Both the position numbers and the translations under genes were made by a program. Shown in pieces: positions 57,801 through 64,000 of a DNA stretch of 64,000 bases. The stretch spans positions 35,015,005-35,079,004 of the forward strand of contig NC_074724.1 in assembly GCF_947242115.1 (NCBI RefSeq), read 5' to 3'. The notes beneath the pieces are model-generated. The model worked only from the letters and a program-made list of their open reading frames with translations, was not told the DNA's origin and did not search any database. Every line of letters begins with the position of its first letter. Position 1 is the first letter of the stretch. Source of the DNA: Biomphalaria glabrata (Eukaryota > Mollusca > Gastropoda > Planorbidae).

Positions 57801-60800
57801 TGTTGATGTCTAAGGGGCTGAGCCGAAGGCTCTTCGAGCCCTAAGTTTGAAAAAAAAACCTGTTTGGACGCCAAACAGTTTTAAAACAACCTGTGTGAAC
57901 ACACAGTTCTGCTTGGGAGAGACCCTAGACAATTCCTATGTAAAGCATTGCTGTTGACCGATGCATTTGGCCCCCAACGCGTGGGCTAGACACGCCGAAG
58001 GCCGAGAATGCACCGGGATCTTCTGCCATTTTCCTTCAATGTACCAAGCTAACTGTGAGGGACCCGCCATTTATGTAACCGTCCCTTTGAGGAACAGCGC
58101 ATGGATGTATGACAGTTTTGTGAGGAATTTTGTACAACCCCGCCCGTGCAAGGGGTGAACTCTCGTCTACCCGTGGGCATCCCCACTGGAGTCTTGTGTG
58201 GCTACCCATTTAGCCTAACCACTTCCTCTAATGGTCGTTTCCACGCGAGCGCCACGATGAGGCAAGGCAACGTGCTCGTGAGTGTTCAGGCCTGCTATAA
58301 CAGTTGGTCTGGGTTCGCAACAACGATTTAATGTGTTACTGTCTAAGTATCTTTCGACAGTTCATGTGTCGCTCCAGCTTAATCAAGACGTGTACCAGAT
58401 TAAGTGTTACTTAAATTCTTATCATAACTCTACGCAGTACCACGAGTTAATTGTCAGTCGTACTTACGGCGATATTGTTAGCATCGTTTCTTTGATGTTA
58501 TTTATGGAGGAAAGAGTTATCTCCCTAATTATAAACGTATTAGCTAAGTTATTGGCCTTGCCTGTAAAAAAAATAGCTTATATATTAAAAGCCTAAAAAA
58601 AAAGTATAAAAAAAAAAGCTATAGTGGAATGTACGTTAGTTTAAAATGGTTATTTTTAATTTTATCGTTAAGTAATAATAAAAAAAAAACAATAAATACT
58701 AAATATTAGTTTACAGTTGTATAAAGATGTGTGTAATATATGTTTTATATTTCGATCTATACAATAGAGAATGCATCACAGAGCGCTTTCAAATTTAAAT
58801 ACAACATTAACTTTTCTTACACTGAGGAGGTCTCGAACCGAGGAGAAATTCACATCAGACTCTACAATGTAACGCCATCTGATTATGGGAGATATTATAT
58901 TCATGCTCGGAATGAAATGTCTTCAAAACTCTATTTCAAACTAGCAGGTTTGTTTTAATCCAATAAGATATAAATATCAGGTGACCGAGCCTCGCTCGGA
59001 TGAATAATTTGTTAAGGAAGGATATATACCCGAAGTCATTTTGAGAATATTTTTGTACCAGGTGGCCGAACCTCGCTCTGTTAAATAATTTCGGAAGGTT
59101 ATATACCCGAAGTCATTTTGGGAATATTCTTGTAATTACGAAAATGAACGATCGGATAAAGACTACTAATCTGAAGAGTTGTTTTAGTGTTCTGTTAGTT
59201 CTAATTGTAGGCCTAATTGTACATGTCGATTAAATTTAAAGTCTTTTAAGTCCTCCTACAGTCTAGACAAACTACAGCTCACGTCCGTCTTATAGTTTTA
59301 CAATCTATCTTTTGCGTAAAACTATTGTAGGCTTACTATTATTGGCTTGGAAGAAAGTCTTTGCAATGTAACTTCTCTACGTTATAGGGTAAAACATGCA
59401 CTTAGTGACAAAGTAAAATGGCGCATTTTTTCTTATTAGACTTAAATCATGGCATTAGTTTTCTAAAGAAACGTTTCCGTGGGGCACCTCTGTTACGCCA
59501 AACAATATGCTCGTTACCCATACGGGATACGTGCCCTGCCCAGCCTGACAGTCGGACTATAGGAAGTTCATACCGGCTTTTGCCATCCATCCATCCTTGT
59601 GGTACTATGGCCTGCTTTTACACATCCATCCATTCAGATCTCTCCTGGCCCTAACTCCAAGCTTTTTACCGAGGTTTATAGTTAAATCAAAAGAGGCTGC
59701 AGTGTACTCAAACTCGTTGACCGCTAGATGGATATCATGTTTAGTGTGAGCAAGTAAGGCGTAGAGAAGCTGTGTTATGACCAGTTCCTTTGTTTTGGTA
59801 CAGGAGAGGTAGACACTGAAGCATGAACACATGGTAATAATTCACCAGCAAAATAATAATAATAATAAGGCTTGTCTTAGAGTCCGAAAATTAATGAGGA
59901 TTGCAGCTGTGACCTACATATCTTGCCACATCCAGGGCAAGCATAACCATTGTCCGCGATGCTCGATTAAGATTTTCTTTTAGCGTCTGCGTCTGTCCTC
60001 GGCAGCAAATTTTCTTTTGGTCTCAAATGTGTATCCGCGGCCTTTGTATAGAGGGAATTCTTTAAGTCCGACAGTTACGCTGGACAGAGCAGTATCCTAT
60101 ATGGGAGACGAATCTTAGACGAACGCATGCCAAAGGCAGTGTTTTTTTTGGTGAGCTAAAAAGTGGTTGACGTAACACCGAAACCCTTAAAAGACCAGCT
60201 TATGGCGCAAACTTGACTTAGCTGACATAGAAGAGAGCACATGGTTGCATGCAACCTCAGAACGAGACAGCTGGAGGTCACCAGCAAAATAAACAACAAA
60301 GTAAAAGGTATCTACACCGCTCTACACAATTAAAGTGTAAACAACTTATTAAGCACTTAAAACACAATAACTAATCATATATCGGCACATTTAATTTCAT
60401 TACTTTTCTTTCATAGTTCTATAATAAATCAATCTACATTAAGATGGTGCGCAAATGTTTCATTAGGTCTATTGATTCTTTAGAACTCGTTATTGTTTGC
60501 AAAGAAATATTTTAGTGTACTGCGGTAAGCCTAGTGACGTAAGCAGCGTTTTTCCCGTTTACGTCATGGAAAATTTTCATTCATAAAACATTCTAGCCAA
60601 AACTAATTTTTCGATAATGAGGCATTTTCAAACCGATATAACGGTCGACCTCGAGTTTTCCCGATGTGGCCAATGAGTTGAGAATTTTTTTCTCACTATT
60701 ATGCACATACCATGAACTTTTAAAGAAAATCGTTAGAGCCGTTTTCGAAATAAAATTTATATATATATATAAATATAAATATATATACATACATACATAC

Positions 60801-63017
60801 ATACATACATACAAGAATTGCTCGCTTAAGAGTATAGGATTACATGTTATGAAGGAATACGTATGTCTCTAGAATCATACATCATGTGTTGATACTGCTA
60901 TTTATACATTATGTGTTGATACTGTTGATACTGCTATTTATACATCATGTGTTGATACTGTTGATACTGCTATTTATACATCATGTGTTGATACAGTTGA
61001 TACTGCTATTTATACATCATGTGTTGATACTGTTGATACTGCTATTTATACATCATGTGTTGATACTGTTGATACTGCTATTCATACATCATGTGTTGAT
61101 ACTGTTGATACTGCTATTTATACATCATGTGTTGATACTGTTGATACTGCTATTTATACATCATGTGTTGATACTGTTGATACTGCTATTCACACATCAT
61201 GTGTTGATACTGTTGATACAGCTATTTATACATCATGTGTTGATACTGTTCATACTGCTATTTATACATCATGTGTTGATACTGTTGATACTGCTATTCA
61301 TACATCATGTGTTGATACTGTTGATACTGCTATTTATACATCATGTGTTGATACTGTTGATACTGCTATTCACACATCATGTGTTGATACTGTTGATACT
61401 GCTATTTATACATCATGTGTTGATACTGTTGATACTGCTATTTATACATCATGTGTTGATACTGTTGATACTGCTATTCATACATCATGTGTTGATACTG
61501 TTGATACTGCTATTTATACATCATGTGTTGATACTGTTGATACTGCTATTCATACATCATGTGTTGATACTGTTGATACTGCTATTTATACATCATGTGT
61601 TGATACTGTTGATACTGCTATTCATACATCATGTGTTGATACTGTTGATACTGCTATTTATACATCATGTGTTGATACTGTTGATACTGCTATTTATACA
61701 TCATGTGTTGATACTGTTGATACTGCTATTTATACATCATGTGTTGATACTGTTGATACTGCTATTTATACATCATGTCATTGTCTTTTGTTTACGTCAA
61801 TCGCAGAACAAGGATAACTAATCAGCAATATCCTTGGCTTTTATGTATTATACATGCTTTTATCAACTCACTCTGTCTGTCTGTCTGTCTGGTACAAATA
61901 TTGTACACGTTATTTCTCCCATTTCCCATTCTCGGATCAAGTTGAAACTTTGTACAATTAGTCAATGTCGATGACAACACATGATTCAATACATATGACC
62001 ACATATTTTATAAATTAGTCCTAATTAAAAAGATATAAAATTTGACATAGAGACTGAACTAGTTAAATGGAGAGAAGTATTGCGTAGAGAGTTAGGTCTT
62101 TTACTAAAAATTTGAAACTAAGAAAAGATAACAAAAACATTTTCAACTTTTATCAGAACTGGTTTAGCTCAAAGGCTAGCCTGTCGGCCTTTCATCTTGA
62201 AGGCTCTAGAATTCATGTTCAAATTCAGACTTGGAAACTATTTTCAAATTGCTTTTGAAAAGGTAGTAGGGAAACATTCTCCCAGATACCCCCTTCTCTT
62301 CTTTCTCTCCCCCCCCCCCCCCAAGAAAAACAACAACATTACATAAAAACAATAAGTGGTCAACAAAATTTATTGGATCATATGAACATCTCATAGAAAT
62401 AGAGGCTTATAAATAAAACGTATCTTATCTTATAAGATACAGACGTTACTTCATAAAACAAGAAATGTTTTTATCTTTAATTGCATTTCCTTTATTGAAG
62501 ACTACAAAGCAAAAACAACTAACACTAGCCTAAATTAAAAAAAAAAAACAAATCTGTAAAACTAGGCTCGTAAAAAGAGATTCATGAGTTTCTTTAGTTC
62601 ACTCTTTGTTGAAAAAGTCAAAGGTCATATCCTCGACTGGGCTTGTTTAGTAGTATTTTAACCTTGCCAACTTTTCTAATAAAATGTTAACATGTAATAT
62701 TTATATTTGTTTTTGTTAAGGTCCACCACAGTGTCCGATTAACTTAACATCAGAAGAACTGGCTGACGGTATGATCAGACTGACCTGGTTACCATTTAGT
62801 CCTACTGAAGGAACATCCGGACATACATTTGACATTTTTCAAGCTGATCCAACAGGCGACATAAAACTCGCCACAGTCTCGAACCAGAACGAAGAGTTGA
62901 CATCTTACAATGTCACTGGACTAACCAGCAACAGAAACTATAGTTTTTATTTGCACGTAAAGAGTGATCAGTTCGTGACAGAGTGCAGTCACTTGGTTAC
63001 TTGGATAGCAATAAAAG
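42561..63017 (+). CDS. Gene B: C-type-lectin, Ig-like and fibronectin III protein (continues past right edge)
   Basis: Nine exons: 42561-42633, 43995-44162, 45906-45991, 48812-48941, 50792-50958, 53167-53293, 57146-57280, 58768-58947 and 62721-63017. All have GT/AG sites and phases 1,1,0,1,0,1,1,1,1. The 454 visible residues comprise signal peptide 1-24, C-type-lectin fold 25-152, Ig-like domain 153-250, Ig-like region 251-355 and fibronectin III domain 356-454. Many N-x-S/T sites fit an extracellular protein. The last donor (GTATGT at 63018) is phase 1, so more exons follow; a membrane segment and cytoplasmic part may lie outside. No stop is seen in any exon. The order lectin-Ig-FN3 suggests a surface recognition receptor; this is an inference from domains. 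The lectin fold lacks the classical sugar/calcium motifs. Tandem paralogue of gene A, 24.5 kb downstream start to start. Confidence 0.82.
42656..42975 (+). mobile_element. SINE family 1 carrying a MITE
   Basis: Head GAGCACGGTGGCTGAGTGGT, B-box-like GATTCGAATTTCGG, body to about 42785. The 81-bp TTAA-flanked element interrupts it and the SINE resumes at about 42869 with GGGCTGGCCAGATGAC. It lies in gene B intron 1. Confidence 0.8.
42788..42868. mobile_element. 81-bp palindromic MITE, TTAA-flanked (copy 1)
   Basis: TTAA, then CTCTTTCTCACCTAACTGAC, ending AGAGAAAGAG and TTAA. The arms are inverted repeats. Copies lie at 55830-55910 and 57372-57453. Confidence 0.8.
42987..43165 (+). mobile_element. 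SINE family 1, truncated
   Basis: Head GCGAGGTGACTGAGCAGTTA and GCGCTTGGCTTCGGAACC, then a shortened body ending near GCCGTTGACCAAAGAAATAG. Confidence 0.7.
43489..43945 (-). mobile_element. LINE family 1, ORF end and 3' UTR
   Basis: The plus strand begins with (TTATC)n. The minus-strand frame reads FTRVTPLVKLLNLESLLDRR, then RTNLYKYSFFPSAIRAWNGL and ends FKSLVNMHD, the C-terminus of the RT ORF. It lies just before gene B exon 2. Confidence 0.85.
43995..44162 (+). CDS. Gene B exon 2 (first part of lectin domain)
   Basis: Encodes (D)CQRCKFGMTYHRPSETC, EDAERYCADTYSGGHLVYIL and SETNNFT; donor GTAGGT after phase 1. I chose the acceptor ATCACAG (43994) by alignment to gene A. A stronger pyrimidine tract at 43943-43958 would give a 12-residue longer exon from 43959, also in frame. 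Confidence 0.78.
44184..44420 (+). mobile_element. SINE family 1
   Basis: GGGGAGCTGTGCATGAGAGG, GTCCGAGGTTCGAATCTCAG (B box), then body to CAAGGTCTGAAAAGGGAAC. It starts about 20 bp after exon 2. Confidence 0.82.
44430..44960. other. Unassigned dispersed repeat, with LINE 4 3' end
   Basis: The block with GTGGGCAGTTAGACCAATAG and GGCCACGAAC recurs at about 57640-57760. The end CGGACGGACACAAAACTAAT matches the LINE family 4 3' terminus in plus orientation. Confidence 0.4.
45040..45260 (+). mobile_element. SINE family 1, degenerate
   Basis: GAAGACTGGGATTTTGAACT, GTGAGTACCAGACATCAGTT and GGTTGCTGCACTGAGC follow the order of the family body. The tRNA-like head is unclear. Confidence 0.6.
45440..45855. 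repeat. Dispersed AT-rich repeat ending in a CAGACAGACAGA block
   Basis: Resembles 11280-11545 and 56450-56700 (TTTCAGCTTGATCCGAGA, ACCAGACAGACAGACAGAGT). It lies directly upstream of gene B exon 3; superfamily unknown. Confidence 0.5.
45906..45991 (+). CDS. Gene B exon 3 (middle of lectin domain)
   Basis: Acceptor TTTTTTTTTCTGTAACAG, donor GTACCT. Encodes SLLREKDFYHIGLSDKIRNG and DYRWTNGQ. 86 bp, as in gene A. Confidence 0.82.
46140..46560 (+). mobile_element. LINE fragment, endonuclease/RT linker region
   Basis: Reads SLICLTETCLNEIIPDTSVD, DHTMIHLKLTYKPVLKTTKP and LQLQSCLEQTD, similar to the end of the endonuclease domain and linker of CR1-like elements. Orphan fragment in gene B intron 3. 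Confidence 0.6.
46674..47054 (-). mobile_element. LINE family 3, ORF C-terminus (reference copy)
   Basis: The minus strand reads TVFFGELKGGRCNRSAPRKL, QFRRQLSLADIEVNTWLHAA and, in another frame, a Cys/His motif (FACRAFSKICRSQLGLRCHG). It defines the family whose ends lie at 4810, 16475, 20525 and 59868. Confidence 0.75.
47060..48110. other. Gene B intron 3, mostly unassigned
   Basis: A TTATCTTATC tail lies at about 47139 and (AAT)n at 47955-47975. Otherwise AT-rich, with no recognisable exon. Confidence 0.4.
48115..48420 (-). mobile_element. Repeat shared with 8500-8690 (probable LINE)
   Basis: The minus-strand frame reads TLFCSPGNQIIK at one end and FGQLFETNIYKKANKILEIK before it. Inverted similarity to 8500-8690 marks it as dispersed. 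Confidence 0.4.
48812..48941 (+). CDS. Gene B exon 4 (end of lectin domain)
   Basis: Acceptor TTTTTCTCCAG, donor GTAAGA. Encodes AANYKNFKTGHLSNLKHYYI and ends DSKFICQASA. 130 bp, equal to gene A. As in gene A, only one C-terminal CTLD cysteine is present. Confidence 0.82.
48975..49246 (-). mobile_element. SINE family 1, near full length
   Basis: CCCTTTCAGACCTTGTTGCC start, GGATTCGAACCCCCGA (B box on the other strand) and GCTCAGCCACCTCGCCTC end. A short deletion removes part of the AACCGCC block. It begins about 35 bp after exon 4. Confidence 0.88.
49690..50300 (-). mobile_element. LINE family 4, ORF-end sequence with a partial duplication
   Basis: TTGGGGCACCACACAAGATT and the Lys/Arg-rich ORF end (TTTCTCTGCCTGCC on plus) occur at 49720-49940. 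The CTTCTTCTTTTTCCTGGTAC block occurs again at about 49985-50060. The remainder (TGATCTCTTGGTTTGTGAGG) is upstream RT sequence. Confidence 0.65.
50328..50529. mobile_element. Short hAT element (200-bp family, copy 3)
   Basis: CAGCGGTTCTCAACC to GGTTGAGAACTCCTG, with perfect 8-bp duplication CCTTAACC at 50320-50327 and 50530-50537. It is inserted in or beside the LINE family 4 sequence. Confidence 0.92.
50792..50958 (+). CDS. Gene B exon 5 (first half of Ig-like domain 1)
   Basis: Acceptor TTTTTTTATTTTCAG, donor GTACGT. Encodes ERKEFFFLNDTNFVNKTNET and ITWKCGVHD. 167 bp, as in gene A. Confidence 0.84.
51195..51228. repeat. (CAA)n microsatellite
   Basis: About eleven CAA triplets in gene B intron 5, followed by an A run. 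Confidence 0.9.
51240..51425 (+). mobile_element. SINE family 1, degenerate
   Basis: GTTTGAATTTGAACCTGGTG (B-box-like), TCTACTCGGCTCTACTGCGT, GGTCGTTGTGCTGG and TGACCTTTACATCTTCTGG keep the family order. Confidence 0.6.
51524..51685 (-). mobile_element. SINE family 2
   Basis: GACATGTTTCGGATGTTCCT, CGACGGGGGATGGGGGCCGG, TGGTTTGAACCCGTGACC and head CCGCACGACCAGGCAGGCAG. Confidence 0.85.
51770..51804. repeat. (TA)n microsatellite
   Basis: About 35 bp of pure TA in gene B intron 5. Confidence 0.9.
51952..52375 (-). mobile_element. LINE RT C-terminal fragment (another family)
   Basis: The minus strand reads VQILERKWRWIGHTLRKDTS, ALKWNPQQGTRRRGRPKRTW and LARDRGEWRVFVEALCST, the very common GHTLR/GRPKRTW end of RTE-like or CR1-like RT ORFs. 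Confidence 0.82.
52380..53166 (+). other. Rest of gene B intron 5, no element recognised
   Basis: AT-rich, with no repeat match found in this window. The pyrimidine tract before exon 6 is short (TTTAATATTATGTTTAG). Confidence 0.4.
53167..53293 (+). CDS. Gene B exon 6 (second half of Ig-like domain 1)
   Basis: Donor GTGAGT. Encodes FFGKEQSHVTYTGCNSSGVY and VCRITDGVNRTVATLAG, ending LKVR. 127 bp and about two thirds identical to gene A. The nucleotide stretch TCCGGTGTCTACGTCTGCCG is conserved exactly between the two genes. Confidence 0.84.
53695..54215 (-). mobile_element. LINE family 2, RT C-terminus and 3' UTR
   Basis: Begins with (GACTAA)n on plus. The minus frame reads RRLENIIKKASKITLTTLPH, HPLHQNYVRSSRSGRL and KNSFVPHSVRLYHRHSL. 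Nearly identical to the copy at 5090-5690, so both are probably young. Confidence 0.88.
54345..55110. repeat. 20-bp minisatellite, about 38 copies
   Basis: Unit CTGACAACTAGACCCGTTAA with GACGACTAG and GTTAGACTGAC variants. The pair GACGACTAGACCCGTTAGAC then TGACAACTAGACCCG recurs about every 60 bp, so there is a higher-order unit. It lies in gene B intron 6. Confidence 0.95.
55378..55573. mobile_element. Short hAT element (200-bp family, copy 4)
   Basis: CAGCGGTTCTCAACC to TTGAGAACCCCTG, with near-perfect 8-bp duplications CTCTGGAT and ATCTGGAT. Slightly more diverged than its sisters. Confidence 0.88.
55583..55805 (+). mobile_element. SINE family 1, degenerate
   Basis: ACTGAGTGGTACAGCGATTG (head), GTGTTCGAATACTGG (B box), AGCGCCTCTGAGTCCC body and TAGATCACAAAGTCTGAACA tail. 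Confidence 0.75.
55830..55910. mobile_element. 81-bp palindromic MITE, TTAA-flanked (copy 2)
   Basis: TTAA, CTCTTTCTCTCCTAACTGAC, ending CGGAGAGAAAGAG, TTAA. The arms match over about 13 bp, with a unique central CGTTGATTCCACCAGAATTT. Confidence 0.85.
56440..56690. repeat. Dispersed AT-rich repeat (as at 11280 and 45440)
   Basis: TGATATCAAACAAAATAATT and ACCAGACAGACAGAAAGACA define the family. It is followed by a LINE family 4 end at 56695-56830 (GAGGGGGCAGACAGAGAAAG, GTGTGGTGCCCCAACGG). Confidence 0.5.
57146..57280 (+). CDS. Gene B exon 7 (start of Ig-like region 2)
   Basis: Acceptor TTCTTCCTAATTTTGAAG, donor GTTAGC. Encodes (C)RATNCNKEDANLNLHVQD, TICVFVYPRPKLENIVIYKG. It is the intact counterpart of the exon split by a transposon in gene A. 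Confidence 0.82.
57372..57453. mobile_element. 81-bp palindromic MITE, TTAA-flanked (copy 3)
   Basis: TTAA, ACTCTTTCTCTCCTAACCGA, ending ACGGAGAGAAACAG, TTAA. One arm mismatch. It lies 90 bp after exon 7. Confidence 0.82.
57640..58335 (+). other. GC-richer orphan segment in gene B intron 7
   Basis: Its first part shares a block with 44790-44900 (GTGGGCAGTTTAGACCGATA). The rest (57960-58330) has two short overlapping open frames with Cys-containing, non-repetitive peptides that I do not recognise. Composition differs from the AT-rich flanks, so it is probably an inserted element of unknown type and not an exon of gene B. Confidence 0.35.
58768..58947 (+). CDS. Gene B exon 8 (Ig-like region 2)
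   Basis: Acceptor TTTCGATCTATACAATAG, donor GTTTGT. Encodes YNINFSYTEEVSNRGEIHIR and NVTPSDYGRYYIHARNEMSS, ending LYFKLAG. Aligns with gene A exon 8 throughout. Confidence 0.83.
58978..59140. repeat. Two-copy tandem repeat of about 80 bp
   Basis: GGTGACCGAGCCTCGCTCGG to ATATTTTTGTACCA, then GGTGGCCGAACCTCGCTCTG to ATATTCTTGT. ATACCCGAAGTCATTTTG is identical in both. Confidence 0.75.
59600..59835 (-). mobile_element. LINE RT central fragment
   Basis: The minus strand reads LLYALLAHTKHDIHLAVNEF and ASFDLTINLGKKLG, the region just after the RT catalytic box (normally ADD..LVA, here decayed). A LINE family 3 scrap (CGTTTCCGTGGGGCACCTCT) precedes it at 59472. Confidence 0.6.
59868..60285 (-). 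mobile_element. LINE family 3, rearranged 3' fragments
   Basis: The first part (GGCTTGTCTTAGAGTCCGAA to AAATGTGTATCCGCGGCC) is minus-oriented. The second part (AAGACCAGCTTATGGCGCAA to GAGACAGCTGGAGGTCACCA) is plus-oriented, so two pieces of the family meet head to head. Confidence 0.6.
60760..60815. repeat. (TA)n and (CATA)n microsatellite
   Basis: TATATATATAAATATAAATA then ACATACATACATACATACAT, in gene B intron 8. Confidence 0.9.
60877..61780. repeat. 36-bp minisatellite, about 25 copies
   Basis: Unit ATACATCATGTGTTGATACT plus GTTGATACTGCTATTT. The period is a multiple of three, so a 311-residue frame of 12-residue hydrophobic repeats (LLILLFIHHVLI) stays open from 60886. I regard this as a consequence of the repeat because it lies inside gene B intron 8 and has no splice or homology support. 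Confidence 0.95.
61855..61990 (-). repeat. CAGACAGACAGA-end repeat, inverted
   Basis: ACTCTGTCTGTCTGTCTGTC and TCTCGGATCAAGTTGAAACT are the inverse of the family end seen at 45790 and 56600. Confidence 0.55.
62415..62460 (-). mobile_element. LINE family 1, extreme 3' end
   Basis: TATCTTATCTTATAAGATAC then AGACGTTACTTCATAAAA; only about 45 bp remain. Confidence 0.6.
62721..63017 (+). CDS. Gene B exon 9 (fibronectin type III domain)
   Basis: Acceptor TTTGTTTTTGTTAAG, donor GTATGT, phase 1 in and out. Encodes GPPQCPINLTSEELADGMIR, the core LTWLPFSP, then SYNVTGLTSNRNYSFYLHVK and CSHLVTWIAIKG: the Trp, the Leu and Tyr of the T-x-Y-x-F motif and the beta-strand order of an FN3 domain. It is the last exon inside the window. 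Confidence 0.85.
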
Positions 63018-63033
63018 GTATGTCTTGTTAGTT

Positions 63034-63262
63034 AGTAAAGTTTCCCCTTTCAGACCTTGTGGTCTGTAGGGCAGATGATGTAAAGGTCATCTGTTTCTGT
63101 GGCCCCACGGTTAACTATGGTGTTAACGAGTCGGAGTCCGCCCTGCTGTACCTGAAATAAGTTGGGGAAAAGTAAAGGCAGTTGGTCGTTGTGCTGGCCA
63201 CATGATACCCTCTTTGACCGTGGGCCACAGAGACTGATAACCCTTACATCATCTGCCCTAGA
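63034..63262. mobile_element. SINE family 1, two pieces in opposite orientation
   Basis: TTCCCCTTTCAGACCTTGTG to GTTAACTATGG (minus orientation) is followed by CTGAAATAAGTTGGGG to TACATCATCTGCCCT (plus orientation), head to head. Confidence 0.75.
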
Positions 63263-63955
63263 TATTGCGGGGCCCTATGCGAAACGGATTGCGCGGGGCC
63301 CTATCTGGGTTGTGATAAGGATAATAAGTGAGAATTAAGATTTTGTATTAGAAAATAAATTCGTCTTTGCAATTTATTTATAGTTTACTAAGTACAAAAT
63401 CACGGTCAAATTAACTTTACGAGCCATCTACAGTAGATAGTAGTTTTCCATCAAAAAGCTGATGAACATTTAGATCTGCCTTTTAGATTTACTATCGACT
63501 CGCAATATCGCTTTTGTCTTTTTTTTTAAGAGGTCGAGATAGATTTAGATTTATATTTGTATGCCAGCGACTATTAAAGTAAATAAAATATTTGAACTTC
63601 TTGTTTTGGTTCAAATTCGTCTTATTAATATATTTTTACCAGATTTTTACTAAATGAAAGCTGGCAATGCTTTTTTTTTAAATCTCGAGTATAATTGGCA
63701 TTTCCATTTAATGACACCCCGAAATGATAATTTTGTATGTTTTAAGGAGATTCACATCAGTTTTCAGATGATTTTAATAATTTCAGGAGATTTTCATGAC
63801 TTTTTCGTATACTTTAGAATTTCATGAGAATTCCAAGAAACCCTTTAATAATAAGTTAAAATCGTTTAATTTAATAATTTACACCTAGAATTCGCGCGGG
63901 GGCCAATGAAAGCGCGGGGCCCTCTGCGGCCGCATATGTTGCAGTGGCCTAAGAC
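63263..63955. mobile_element. Possible hAT-like element with GGGGCCC ends
   Basis: The left part has TGCGGGGCCCTATGCGAAAC and the right part AAGCGCGGGGCCCTCTGCGG and CCTAAGACCGGCC, similar to a common hAT end type. Target duplication and exact termini were not resolved; the interior is AT-rich. Confidence 0.35.
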
Positions 63956-64000
63956 CGGCCGTGCCCGTCGATCAAAAGGTCTGAAAAGAACTAACTTAAT

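Noticed and set aside
60886-61821. 311-codon hydrophobic repeat ORF
   Set aside because: Period of 36 bp keeps the frame open automatically; it lies within gene B intron 8. Listed only as a repeat.

Overview
The window looks like a piece of a heterobranch (freshwater pulmonate-type) snail nuclear genome. It is AT-rich, its genes have short exons and long introns, and it is crowded with tRNA-derived SINEs, 5'-truncated LINEs, short hAT elements and minisatellites. The best organism clue is the gene content: immunoglobulin-like plus lectin genes of the FREP/CREP type, best known from Biomphalaria and its relatives. I infer the lineage and cannot name the species.

Four gene models are supported, all encoding secreted or surface recognition proteins. 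(1) At the left edge, on the minus strand, is the start of a FREP/CREP-type gene: a signal-peptide exon at 4253-4340 and the first part of an Ig exon at 1-217, running off the window. (2) Divergent from it on the plus strand is a complete two-exon CREP-like gene (10796-10862 and 13897-15077): signal peptide, one Ig domain, coiled coil and a four-cysteine C-type lectin domain, 415 residues. (3) A C-type-lectin/Ig-like gene, 'gene A' (18068-29758), has eight exons; exon 7 is interrupted by a 2.24-kb hAT-type DNA transposon with a perfect 8-bp target duplication. (4) A tandem paralogue, 'gene B' (42561 to at least 63017), has nine exons ending in a fibronectin type III exon and continues past the right edge. 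A and B share exon order, intron phases and nearly identical exon lengths, so they come from a segmental duplication. No A equivalent of B's fibronectin exon was found.

Almost everything else is repeats. Introns and intergenic DNA hold at least six large minisatellites (periods 28, 35, 17, 29, 20 and 36 bp), long pyrimidine, purine and CAA tracts, two tRNA-derived SINE families, several LINE families as 3' fragments, a four-copy 200-bp hAT family with target duplications, an 81-bp TTAA-flanked palindromic MITE, and nested insertions whose order can be read (SINE in SINE, MITE in SINE, CCC-ended element in LINE, hAT in exon). Three stretches are possible old solo LTRs, at low confidence.

The four genes probably form part of an immune-recognition cluster in which repeats drive duplication, loss and inactivation. 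The exon models were read by eye from splice-site consensus, phase and comparison between the two paralogues; none has been checked against transcripts.
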